Shown in pieces: positions 1 to 5,467 of a stretch of 7,639 bases of DNA (position 1 is its first letter; each line of letters opens with the position of its first letter). Position numbers and translations under genes: made by a program. A model generated the notes under the pieces. That model had not been told where the DNA came from. It ran no database searches and saw only the letters and a program-made list of their open reading frames with translations. The DNA comes from Planctomycetota bacterium (GTDB taxonomy: Bacteria; Planctomycetota; Phycisphaerae; WQYP01), in assembly GCA_021795535.1 (NCBI GenBank), contig JAJYPG010000049.1:1-7639 (forward strand), in the 5' to 3' direction.

Positions 1-19
1 ACGGCCGGGGGATTGTCAT
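1..19 (-). CDS. 5' end of a further gene of the exosortase operon (partial)
   Basis: An ATG on the minus strand at 19-17 shares one base with the TAA stop of the EpsI gene (TAATG arrangement), and the frame stays open to the window edge, reading MTIPRP. Such stop/start overlap is typical of translational coupling, so this is probably the next gene of the exosortase-EpsI operon. No Shine-Dalgarno is visible at the usual distance; a GGAG lies about 17 bases upstream, too far to be convincing. Only six codons are present, so no product can be assigned. In related loci the next gene is often a polysaccharide chain-length or export protein, but nothing in these codons shows that. Confidence 0.4.
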
Positions 20-756
20 TATGCGTGATCATGTATTACTCCGTGCAGGATCGCATCAATCAGCTTCCAATTCGGCCCCACAAGCTGATAAAAAACCTTC
101 ATCCGATCCGTCGGAAGCATGTTGCCGGGAAGCGTAAGTTCAAGTTGCGCGGCACCGAAAAACCGGTCGTTAAAGGTGCCCGCATGGCGGATGAAATCCT
201 TTTCCGTGGGGAGAAACCGCCCATCCGGCATAATAAAGAAATCATCCACATATATCTGTGTTTCAGTATCAAAGGTGCCGCGGCGGAATTTGTATTCCAT
301 TCCCGGTATGCGGCTGCCCTGTATATGCCATGTGCGCGGCATGGATTTTTCAAGAATCCAGCCATTGCCCGGATAGCAATTCGGCGGATAATGTCCGGTC
401 AAATTGCGGGTGTCTGAACAATCTATGATCATCAATGTGGCTGATTGACCGGTTTTATTATTGGAAAACTGCCGACACAGGTCCACCGTTGGTTGCAAAA
501 GAGAGACCGCAGACTTCGGAAGTGGAACATCGCGGCCATGCCAGTTGCCAAATGTGCGGGGCAGTGTACGGGCTATAGCCATGACATGCTCACGGTATTT
601 TTTCGCTCCTTTGGGCGCGGGTTGAAAGTATCCGCGGACGTCAATGGCCAGCAGCAGCAGCAATGCGATAATCAGCGGCGCTATCCGCCGGAGTGAACGC
701 TTCCCGGGCGTCCCCGATAGGTTTGTTTTGGCGCGTGATGTGAACTGTTCATTCAT
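19..756 (-). CDS. epsI: Exosortase-associated protein EpsI
   Basis: EpsI-family protein (DUF3485), the usual partner of exosortase in EPS/PEP-CTERM loci; its exact biochemical role is not settled. With the ATG at 756 it is 245 residues: a short basic N-terminus (KRSLRR, about 19-24), one hydrophobic segment (about 26-39, with a run of five Leu from a CAG-type triplet repeat near 649-664), then a soluble domain that should lie outside the inner membrane. The family hallmark GHYPPNCYPGNGW sits at about 121-133, followed by a beta-rich region ending in GVIHDHA. A TTG at 762 would add two residues; the ATG is preferred. The start lies inside the end of the exosortase gene (8-base overlap), so the two are almost certainly translated from one transcript. 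The stop overlaps a further start codon. Recognition is by motif and context, without a database search. Confidence 0.9.
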   Translation of the reverse strand: MNEQFTSRAKTNLSGTPGKRSLRRIAPLIIALLLLLAIDVRGYFQPAPKGAKKYREHVMAIARTLPRTFGNWHGRDVPLPKSAVSLLQPTVDLCRQFSNNKTGQSATLMIIDCSDTRNLTGHYPPNCYPGNGWILEKSMPRTWHIQGSRIPGMEYKFRRGTFDTETQIYVDDFFIMPDGRFLPTEKDFIRHAGTFNDRFFGAAQLELTLPGNMLPTDRMKVFYQLVGPNWKLIDAILHGVIHDHA

Positions 757-1678
757 AAGCAAGTCCGTATGGCGCCACTGGAACCGCCGCCCAGCGCAGG
801 AGTCTTAGCACGCCCCAGAAAAGGAAAAAGGCCACTGGCAGCATGAGCCAGCCGGCGGTGTCATGGAATGTCTCGGCAAGCGGATGCGGAAAATTACCGA
901 AAACCCAGACCGATGGAACCAGGCGAACAATATTGCAGAACAACGCCACAAATGGGCTGCTTAAAATAAATATCGGGCGTGCCCAGCGGTTCATAGGCGT
1001 GGCCAGGGCAAATGTGGCGACAAGAATCATCAGTGCAATCGCCATGCGCAGTCCGTCACATGCCTCCGCGACTTCCACCTTAATGTGATTGACGATCAGC
1101 ACATTGCCGGCGCGGGCCACCGGTACACCAATAATTTCCAATACCTGCTGGCTGATGCGGCTGGAAAGCTGTTCCAGGGGGACCGAAATTTCCTGCCGTA
1201 TGGTGGCGGGCACCGGTACTAGAAAAAGCAGAACCAGAATGGCCGGAAAAAACTTTTTAATGACATCGGTTCCCAATGCGGACATTCCCGCGCCAAATGC
1301 CATGATCAGAGAGCCGAATTGCCAGAAGACCGCCATGCCATGGCGTATTCCGAAATGGCTGATCAGAAAGCCGACCGCTATGATCAGCGGCCCCCACCAG
1401 CGTCCGGTCAGACGGCAATCGCGCCAGCGCAGGCGACGGACCCAGGTGAGCCAGAGAAAAAAAAATGGAACCAGCAGAATATGGCTGGAGTCCTGGTCGT
1501 GTGTCGCAATGTGATAAATATCCTGCCAGGCGGGCAACTGCACCCAAACCGCGACTGCGATCATACACGCCGCCATGAGCAGATGTCGCCAATCAAGCCG
1601 ATCTCGCGGCAGAACGCGCGATTGCGGCACCTGACGACCGGTAATTTGAGCTATCGCCACCGAAATTGAGTTGGTCAT
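749..1678 (-). CDS. xrt: Exosortase (PEP-CTERM-type sorting transpeptidase)
   Basis: Multi-pass inner-membrane cysteine protease/transpeptidase of the exosortase/archaeosortase family, which recognises C-terminal sorting tags of secreted proteins. From the ATG at 1678 it has 309 residues, normal for an exosortase core without a fused EpsI domain. All three catalytic residues are visible: Cys207 in VAEACDGLR, Arg252 in CNIVRLVPSVWV, and His272 in ETFHDTAGW. An upstream segment DQDSSHILLVPFFFLWL (about 61-77) matches the conserved N-terminal periplasmic/membrane motif. About eight hydrophobic helices can be counted. A TTG at 1687 would add three residues; no strong ribosome site distinguishes them. 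The residue after the catalytic Cys is Asp, where Ser is most often seen. The end overlaps epsI by 8 bases. The gene is preceded by a 239-bp structured non-coding stretch and a NusG paralogue. The Xrt subtype cannot be assigned by eye. Confidence 0.94.
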   Translation of the reverse strand: MTNSISVAIAQITGRQVPQSRVLPRDRLDWRHLLMAACMIAVAVWVQLPAWQDIYHIATHDQDSSHILLVPFFFLWLTWVRRLRWRDCRLTGRWWGPLIIAVGFLISHFGIRHGMAVFWQFGSLIMAFGAGMSALGTDVIKKFFPAILVLLFLVPVPATIRQEISVPLEQLSSRISQQVLEIIGVPVARAGNVLIVNHIKVEVAEACDGLRMAIALMILVATFALATPMNRWARPIFILSSPFVALFCNIVRLVPSVWVFGNFPHPLAETFHDTAGWLMLPVAFFLFWGVLRLLRWAAVPVAPYGLAYE

Positions 1679-1710
1679 AAGGCACAACTTTATAAAAACG
1701 CGGAATTTTA

Positions 1711-1747
1711 GTCCTTGGGTCGACTGGGGCTATCAGGCCCATTGGAC
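1711..1747 (-). other. Two-part RNA stem upstream of exosortase, with alternative pairing
   Basis: On the minus strand GTCC-AA-TGGG pairs with CCCA-A-GGAC, giving an eight-base-pair stem with a small internal bulge. Within it GGGC (seen on the plus strand at 1727-1730) can instead pair with GCCC (1737-1740) around a six-base loop. The two pairings compete for the same CCC bases. A short T run (TTTTT) follows only about 12 bases later, so this is not a standard intrinsic terminator; an attenuator or pause element is possible. Confidence 0.3.
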
Positions 1748-1837
1748 CATAGTACCGCAGATGGTTCGCGAACGCGAAGTAACAGGATTCATTGGCTTAT
1801 GATGCCAGAATTTTGGACAAAGCTCCGCTATTCTCAA

Positions 1838-1857
1838 CTGCGCTCTATTTTGCGCAG
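1838..1857 (-). other. Perfect hairpin after the nusG-like stop codon
   Basis: CTGCGC (1838-1843) and GCGCAG (1852-1857) are perfect reverse complements separated by an eight-base loop. The hairpin lies 60 bases past the end of the nusG-like gene on the minus strand. No T run follows on either strand, so it is unlikely to be a simple terminator. It may stabilise the nusG-like mRNA end or be part of the structured gap. Confidence 0.3.
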
Positions 1858-1917
1858 AAAGACCCGTCGCGCCGCATTCAGCGGCTTACCTGGTTCTTCT
1901 CCTCCCGCACGGCCGGA

Positions 1918-2532
1918 TTATGCCGCCCGTGTTGCCAACGATTTTTTCTCTGGTTCCGGATCTGCGGATGGCTCCACTAGACCGGCCTCAATTTCCATAC
2001 TCACCGCCTGCCCCAGTATTTCGATCTGAAGTATCAGTCGGTGTAGCTTTCCCCGGCTTTCAATTATACCATGGACACCCCGCAACGGCCCGGACTTTAC
2101 CATGACGCGGGCACCAGCCACAAGGAATGGATGGGGATCGAAGGTATTATCGGTCGCAAGGGCTTTGGCCAGGCTTTGCAATTCAATATCAAGACGAATC
2201 TGGTCAAAAACCGGAATGATGCGTACCAGACGCCGTGTGCGGTCTACCGAGTAGGCGTCATTCGCAGTTCCCTTTAGAAAAACATAGCCCGGAAACAGGG
2301 GTAAATCGCTTTTTATTTTGCGTTTTCCATAATATGTCACCTTTGTTACCAACGGCAACACGCAATGTATATGACTTTCAGTCAGAAATTCCGCCACCAC
2401 CTTTTCCTGACGACTTTTGGTATGCAGCACAAACCATCTGCCATCCGGATTGGGTAGCAAGGGACTGGCGAGCAGGCAATCGGATTGGATTGGGAAGTCA
2501 TTCACAAAAACCACCATTTTTGTAAGCGTCAT
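1918..2532 (-). CDS. NusG-family transcription elongation/antitermination factor (specialised paralogue)
   Basis: Transcription factor of the NusG/RfaH/UpxY/LoaP group, which binds the RNA polymerase clamp through its NGN domain and suppresses pausing or termination, often on one long surface-polysaccharide operon. It has 204 residues from the ATG at 2532. After about 30 extra residues the NGN domain runs from WFVLHTKSRQEKVVAEFL (about 33-50) to about 125 and includes the diagnostic LFPGYVF (79-85). A KOW-type domain follows (about 136-187, with VKSGPLRGVHGIIES), and the last 15 residues form a charged tail. The genomic position, just upstream of exosortase and EpsI rather than beside ribosomal-protein genes, argues for an operon-specific paralogue rather than housekeeping NusG. 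An internal Met6 is an alternative start; neither has a strong ribosome site. Two promoter candidates and a perfect hairpin precede the gene. Which transcripts it acts on is inference. Confidence 0.88.
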   Translation of the reverse strand: MTLTKMVVFVNDFPIQSDCLLASPLLPNPDGRWFVLHTKSRQEKVVAEFLTESHIHCVLPLVTKVTYYGKRKIKSDLPLFPGYVFLKGTANDAYSVDRTRRLVRIIPVFDQIRLDIELQSLAKALATDNTFDPHPFLVAGARVMVKSGPLRGVHGIIESRGKLHRLILQIEILGQAVSMEIEAGLVEPSADPEPEKKSLATRAA

Positions 2533-2560
2533 CTATTTTATCAACACCCGTCGGTAATCC

Positions 2561-2584
2561 CATTCCCTAAAACGGCAGGGAATG
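2561..2584 (-). other. Perfect 8-bp hairpin in the nusG-like leader
   Basis: CATTCCCT (2561-2568) and AGGGAATG (2577-2584) are exact reverse complements around an eight-base loop (GCCGTTTT on the transcribed strand). It lies 28 bases upstream of the nusG-like ATG, and just after the start expected from the nearer promoter candidate. No T tract follows on either strand, so an operator or RNA-level control element (for instance autoregulation by the NusG-like protein) is more plausible than a terminator. Confidence 0.45.
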
Positions 2585-2596
2585 ACTGTTTACACA

Positions 2597-2624
2597 AGCA
2601 TATTCGGACATTCCAACCATGCAA
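2597..2624 (-). promoter_or_regulatory. Candidate sigma70 promoter, proximal, for nusG-like gene
   Basis: Minus-strand TTGCAT (2624-2619), a 16-base spacer and TATGCT (2602-2597) resemble -35 and -10 boxes, four of six matches each. Transcription would begin near 2590, and the RNA would open almost at once with the hairpin at 2561-2584. Promoter consensus in this organism is unknown, so this is a weak call. Confidence 0.27.
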
Positions 2625-2756
2625 CTTTAAGGAAGTGTCCCGATAAATATTGGTTCCTTGCTTGATTTTCCAGCAATATGGTCCACACTTTTCCAACGGT
2701 TGATCCACACATGAATATGGAACTCCAACGTCTCAAACCTCCCTTACAGCTCTTTT

Positions 2757-2785
2757 ATTATAAGCCATTGGCACCTATTTGTACA
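2757..2785 (-). promoter_or_regulatory. Candidate sigma70 promoter, distal, for nusG-like operon
   Basis: On the minus strand TGTACA (2785-2780, four of six matches to TTGACA), an ideal 17-base spacer and a perfect TATAAT (2762-2757) form the best sigma70-like promoter in the window. Transcription would start near 2750, giving a leader of about 215 bases. The -35 box lies in the loop and edge of the inverted repeat 2771-2790, so a repressor bound there would block polymerase. Confidence 0.4.
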
Positions 2786-2790
2786 GGTGC
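2771..2790. repeat. Inverted repeat overlapping the distal promoter -35 box
   Basis: GCACCT (2771-2776) and AGGTGC (2785-2790) are perfect reverse complements separated by eight bases. One arm lies in the promoter spacer and the other abuts the -35 hexamer. The geometry fits an operator for a dimeric regulator; the regulator is unknown. Confidence 0.35.
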
Positions 2791-2923
2791 AGTTCCAGAA
2801 AAATTATTGCGTCCACCGGTCGCGCAAGAGCGTGTGGGATTGGGTGGGAAGGCCGATGCCGAAGGGCTCGCGGGGGTTAAGGTTGTGGGGGAATCTGGAG
2901 GTTTGGTCCAAGGACGCGGCACA

Positions 2924-2940
2924 GGCTTCCTCAGGAAACC
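2924..2940 (-). other. Hairpin enclosing the stop codon of the M20 gene
   Basis: On the minus strand GGTTTCC and GGAAGCC pair (six Watson-Crick pairs plus one U-G) around a three-base loop that is exactly the TGA stop codon of the amidohydrolase gene. No T run follows, so it is not a clear intrinsic terminator. A small palindrome GTCC-AA-GGAC lies just beyond at 2906-2915. Confidence 0.3.
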
Positions 2941-4193
2941 CTCAACCGTGATAGCGCCAGCAAGCTCATCAGGCGAATGCCTGTGGCCAGCGCGGCATCG
3001 GGAAAGTCATAAAGCGGATTATGCAGCATGGGGTATTCCCTGCGGTTTCCAGGACGAACTCCCAGTACAAAGAAGCAGCCTGGCACACGTTTGAGGTAAT
3101 ATGCGAAATCTTCGCTCCAGAGAAATGGTTGTGTGAATTCAATGACCTTCGCTGGGCCGAGGAGTTCACTTGCCGTATTTCGGAAAAACTCCACCTGCTC
3201 CGGCGCATTGACCGTTGTCGGCGTTGCTGAGGTGAACCGGCAAACCGCGCGGCAATGGTGCGTTGTGGCCACATTGCGGCAGGTTTGCTCAATAAGTGTG
3301 ATAGCCTGTTTACGCGTTGTAGCCGTAAGCGTACGCAATGTGCCGCCAAGCGTTGCCGATTCAGGCACAACATTGCCGGCTCGTCCCGCATTAAAAGTGC
3401 CGATGGTAAGAACTACGGTATCTATGGGATCAATATGACTGGCCAGCAGGCCGGCCAGAGCCTGCACCAGCGCCGCGCCGCAGGCGATGGGGTCGGCCCC
3501 ATAGTGGGGCGATGCGGCGTGGGTGCCTTTGCCATGAATATCGATTGTCAGTGAATCAACCGCAGCCAGAAATACGCCGGGGCGGTATCCGACGGTTCCA
3601 ACGGGCAGGCCGGGCCAGCCATGGAGTCCAAAAATTGCGGAAACATCCGGCTTTTCCAGCACCCCGTCCTGGCACATTTTTTCGGCTCCATTCAGTCCTT
3701 CTTCGGCTGGCTGAAAAAGAATTTTGACCTTTCCTGGCAGATGCTCTCGAATGTGTTGCAAAGCCGCCGCCGCTCCCAGGGCTACGGCCATATGCCCGTC
3801 ATGTCCGCAGGCATGCATCATGCCGGAATGGCGGCTCTGCCAGGGCAGTGCGGTGAGTTCGGTAACGGGCAGGGCGTCCATATCAGCGCGAAGTGCCACA
3901 CATTTTGGTCCGGTGCCTTCCACAAGGGCCACGATGCCGGTACCGCCCGCCAATCCGCGTTTATGCCTTATTCCCAGCTTTTTGAGAATGGCAGCCACAG
4001 CGGCACTGGTTAATTTTTCCTTATAGCCGAGTTCGGGAATCTGATGAAGTTGATGCCGCCATTGAGTGGCGTGATCGTTAATAGCCTTCCAAGGGGTTTG
4101 GGCCCAAATAGACGGAAGTCCGGTGTGTTGAACACCTTTTGCACGGGATATGCGTGAATGCCGTGGAGGTTGTGTGGGAATGAATTCCCTCAT
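2931..4193 (-). CDS. M20 family amidohydrolase (hippurate / IAA-amino-acid hydrolase-like)
   Basis: Zinc/manganese-dependent amidohydrolase of peptidase family M20 (subfamily M20D), probably cytosolic, cleaving N-acyl amino acids or similar amides. From the ATG at 4193 it has 420 residues. Family motifs in order: RHQLHQIPELGY (about 46-57), ALRADMDALPV (about 100-110), HACGHDGH with metal ligands Cys129 and His131 (127-134), QPAEEG with the catalytic/ligand Glu pair (164-165), GLHGWP with His191, a dimerisation-lid region with GKGTHAASPH, SEDFAYY (about 360-366), and MLHNPLYDF with His391. The set is complete, so the enzyme should be active. Related substrates include hippurate, auxin conjugates and N-acetyl-diaminopimelate; sequence alone does not choose among them. 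The first ~34 residues are an atypical basic extension with no signal peptide. A TTG at 4238 would lengthen it to 435, but the ATG is preferred. It sits 159 bases after the NUDIX gene and may have its own promoter. Confidence 0.92.
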   Translation of the reverse strand: MREFIPTQPPRHSRISRAKGVQHTGLPSIWAQTPWKAINDHATQWRHQLHQIPELGYKEKLTSAAVAAILKKLGIRHKRGLAGGTGIVALVEGTGPKCVALRADMDALPVTELTALPWQSRHSGMMHACGHDGHMAVALGAAAALQHIREHLPGKVKILFQPAEEGLNGAEKMCQDGVLEKPDVSAIFGLHGWPGLPVGTVGYRPGVFLAAVDSLTIDIHGKGTHAASPHYGADPIACGAALVQALAGLLASHIDPIDTVVLTIGTFNAGRAGNVVPESATLGGTLRTLTATTRKQAITLIEQTCRNVATTHHCRAVCRFTSATPTTVNAPEQVEFFRNTASELLGPAKVIEFTQPFLWSEDFAYYLKRVPGCFFVLGVRPGNRREYPMLHNPLYDFPDAALATGIRLMSLLALSRLRVS

Positions 4194-4226
4194 GGTTACA
4201 CCGTGGGCCAAGCTAGCCGTTGGGTG

Positions 4227-4269
4227 AAAAAAAAGCAAATACGGACGATGCCCGTGGGTTGCCCCGGGC
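4227..4269 (-). terminator. Weak terminator-like hairpin between NUDIX and M20 genes
   Basis: On the minus strand a GC-rich inverted repeat GCCCG/CGGGC (4269-4265 and 4254-4250) is followed 15 bases later by eight T residues (4234-4227). The gap to the T tract is longer than in a typical intrinsic terminator, so termination after the NUDIX gene is only a possibility. A smaller hairpin GGATT/AATCC lies at 4333-4347 just past the NUDIX stop codon. Confidence 0.25.
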
Positions 4270-4352
4270 GTGACGGGTTGTGATTAAGCGGAAGGGGACG
4301 TCGGTACTGGAGCTTATTTCCGTAAGTCGCAAGGATTTGACGAATCCGGCTT

Positions 4353-4868
4353 TTACGTCTCCGGTCCAAGGCGGTGATGCGCGAGTTTAAGGAGCCTGCG
4401 TGCGGACTCAAATGTGAGGCGGGCCATGGCTTCGGTAAAATTTAACCAAGCGAAACCTAAGTGTTCATCGGAAACCTTCACAACCATGGCTGTGGTTTCA
4501 CCGATAAAATAGGTGACGCATTTTCGCACGTTTCCCTTGCGCGATGAAACAAAGCGATATTCCATTTTCTGACAAAAATCCGCAACGCGGCAGACGTCGG
4601 TAATTCCGGTCTCTTCAGCAAGTTCGCGAACTGCGGCTTGCCACGGGGTTTCACCTTTTTCCAGATGTCCTTTGGGGTAATCCCAGTGCTTTCCGTAATC
4701 CAGCAGCAGATAGCGGCGTCCCTCCGGAAAGCGACGAAAGATAATAAAACCCGCGGACTGCTCGAAGCGTTCAATTTTTTTGCCCCGCCCGACTGCGGCG
4801 GTTTCCGGCTTGTGCCTGTTTGGCGCTACTCTTGGGCGAGATGCACCGGACCGCGATTCACGGCTCAT
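4353..4868 (-). CDS. NUDIX hydrolase, Ap4A-hydrolase-like
   Basis: Mg-dependent NUDIX pyrophosphohydrolase of 171 residues. The NUDIX box is intact: Gly67, five residues, Glu73, seven residues, then RELAEETGI (81-89), the last carrying the metal-binding glutamates. The preceding strands SAGFIIFRR and YLLLDYGKHWDYPKGH (about 38-68) match the bis(5'-nucleosyl)-tetraphosphatase (asymmetrical) subgroup, which degrades Ap4A and related dinucleotides or caps, so that activity is the best guess. The first ~32 residues are basic, Arg/Ser-rich and outside the domain. Its ATG overlaps the TGA of the upstream DinB-fold gene as ATGA, implying coupled translation. The C-terminal helix (FTEAMARLTFESARRLLKLAHHRL) is typical of the subgroup. 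Confidence 0.91.
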   Translation of the reverse strand: MSRESRSGASRPRVAPNRHKPETAAVGRGKKIERFEQSAGFIIFRRFPEGRRYLLLDYGKHWDYPKGHLEKGETPWQAAVRELAEETGITDVCRVADFCQKMEYRFVSSRKGNVRKCVTYFIGETTAMVVKVSDEHLGFAWLNFTEAMARLTFESARRLLKLAHHRLGPET

Positions 4869-5344
4869 AAAGGCTTCCCGAGTAGTTGGCGTTTGTGCTT
4901 GATGAATTTCAGGTGATGGTCCAAGTGCCGCACGTACATTTGCAGCATTTCTCCAAGTGTAATGCGTCCGCGCTGGTTGTGCGTTCCGATGCGTTTGAAA
5001 GCGTCATCGGGCAGCCGAAGCAGAATCTCCGCAGTTAAAGTTCGGTTCTTGAGGAAAATGTCCGCGGCGATTGCAGCATCAAGGTGGGTATAAAAAAGAT
5101 TGCGCGCAAAGGCGCTTTCATCAAACCCGATAAGGGTCGGGTTCTCCTCGGCAATGATCCGCTTCATGCGGTCGGAAGCAATCAAGTCGCAGTCCATGAT
5201 GTGAAGGATTATCTGGCGGATGCTCCAGGTTCCGGGCACAGGGAAAGCATCAAGATCGTCTGACGTCAGCCCCTTGACGGCGCCGCACAATGCCGTACCG
5301 CCACGTGCATATTCATCTATCAGGGTTTTCATTGGTCTATCCAT
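4865..5344 (-). CDS. DinB-family (YfiT-like) putative metal-dependent protein
   Basis: Four-helix-bundle protein of the DinB/YfiT superfamily, 159 residues from the ATG at 5344. The signature GTWSIRQIILHIMD (about 38-51) supplies the first metal-ligand His48, and YVRHLDHHLKFI (about 137-148) supplies the H-x3-H pair (His140 and His144). These three histidines form the usual divalent-metal site. Members include thiol-S-transferases, maleylpyruvate isomerases and many uncharacterised hydrolase-like proteins; the substrate here cannot be told. An upstream ATG at 5362 would add six residues, but AGGAG lies exactly eight bases before the inner ATG and therefore decides the start. A TATAAT hexamer lies about 26 bases further upstream. 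The 3' end overlaps the NUDIX gene by four bases. Confidence 0.87.
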   Translation of the reverse strand: MDRPMKTLIDEYARGGTALCGAVKGLTSDDLDAFPVPGTWSIRQIILHIMDCDLIASDRMKRIIAEENPTLIGFDESAFARNLFYTHLDAAIAADIFLKNRTLTAEILLRLPDDAFKRIGTHNQRGRITLGEMLQMYVRHLDHHLKFIKHKRQLLGKPL

Positions 5345-5352
5345 GATGCCAT

Positions 5353-5357
5353 CTCCT
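5353..5357 (-). promoter_or_regulatory. Ribosome binding site that fixes the DinB-family start
   Basis: AGGAG on the minus strand, eight bases before the ATG at 5344. It lies inside the six extra codons of the longer alternative frame (ATG at 5362), which has no comparable site, so the shorter protein is favoured. Confidence 0.7.
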
Positions 5358-5369
5358 GTCATAATCTAA

Positions 5370-5399
5370 ATTATACCGCGGCGGTGGTTGGAAGTGGAA
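5370..5399 (-). promoter_or_regulatory. Candidate promoter for the dinB-like/NUDIX pair
   Basis: A perfect TATAAT -10 hexamer (5375-5370, minus strand) lies 12 bases before the ribosome binding site, so the leader would be under 25 bases. The -35 region is poor: TTCCAC at 5399-5394 with 18-base spacing matches only two positions. The perfect -10 in the short gap after the membrane-protein gene makes independent transcription plausible. Confidence 0.35.
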
Positions 5400-5467
5400 T
5401 TTTATTGGAATGGGATTCTTTCCTGGAGATGGTGACCGCAATTCGGCGCAAATCTGTTATGCCTGGC

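Larger units (their letters stand above)
1679..1917 (-). promoter_or_regulatory. Structured untranslated gap between nusG-like and exosortase genes
   Basis: No plausible coding frame fills these 239 bases on the minus strand. In transcription order they hold a perfect 6-bp hairpin with an 8-base loop (1838-1857), a palindrome (1765-1778) and a two-part stem (1711-1747). A long structured stretch directly after a NusG-paralogue gene is where such a factor could be recruited or where conditional termination could occur; that role is inferred. No convincing sigma70 promoter was found here, so read-through from the nusG-like gene is the simplest way to express the exosortase. Confidence 0.4.
2533..2930. 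other. Non-coding interval between M20 gene and nusG-like gene
   Basis: This 398-bp interval is A/T-rich near the nusG-like gene and markedly G-rich on the plus strand at 2836-2891. It holds two promoter candidates reading toward the nusG-like gene, the hairpin at 2561-2584, an inverted repeat at 2771-2790 and a direct repeat at 2682/2704. Frames are open on both strands between about 2760 and 2930 (the minus one reads a Pro/Ser/Thr-rich string, the plus one a Gly/Val-rich string), but neither has a credible start, ribosome site or recognised motif. I call no gene here. Confidence 0.5.

Noticed and set aside
649..664. CAG triplet repeat
   Set aside because: It simply encodes the leucine run of the EpsI membrane segment.
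1089..1669. Long plus-strand frames antisense to exosortase
   Set aside because: They mirror the codon pattern of a gene with all catalytic residues intact and show no features of their own.
1761..1780. tRNA T-arm-like GGTTCG string
   Set aside because: The surrounding bases do not form a T-arm or any other tRNA arm; the string is part of a palindrome.
2561..2584. Intrinsic terminator upstream of the nusG-like gene
   Set aside because: The hairpin is perfect but no T tract follows on either strand, so I describe it as a leader element instead.
2678..3094. A 138-codon plus-strand frame across the M20 3' end
   Set aside because: It runs antisense to conserved M20 sequence and through the promoter-like region, with no ribosome site or recognised domain. 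Its Gly/Val-rich part is noted only as an open frame.
4196..4411. A 71-codon minus-strand frame between NUDIX and M20 genes
   Set aside because: It overlaps the NUDIX C-terminus in another frame, is Arg-rich and has no motif or ribosome site.
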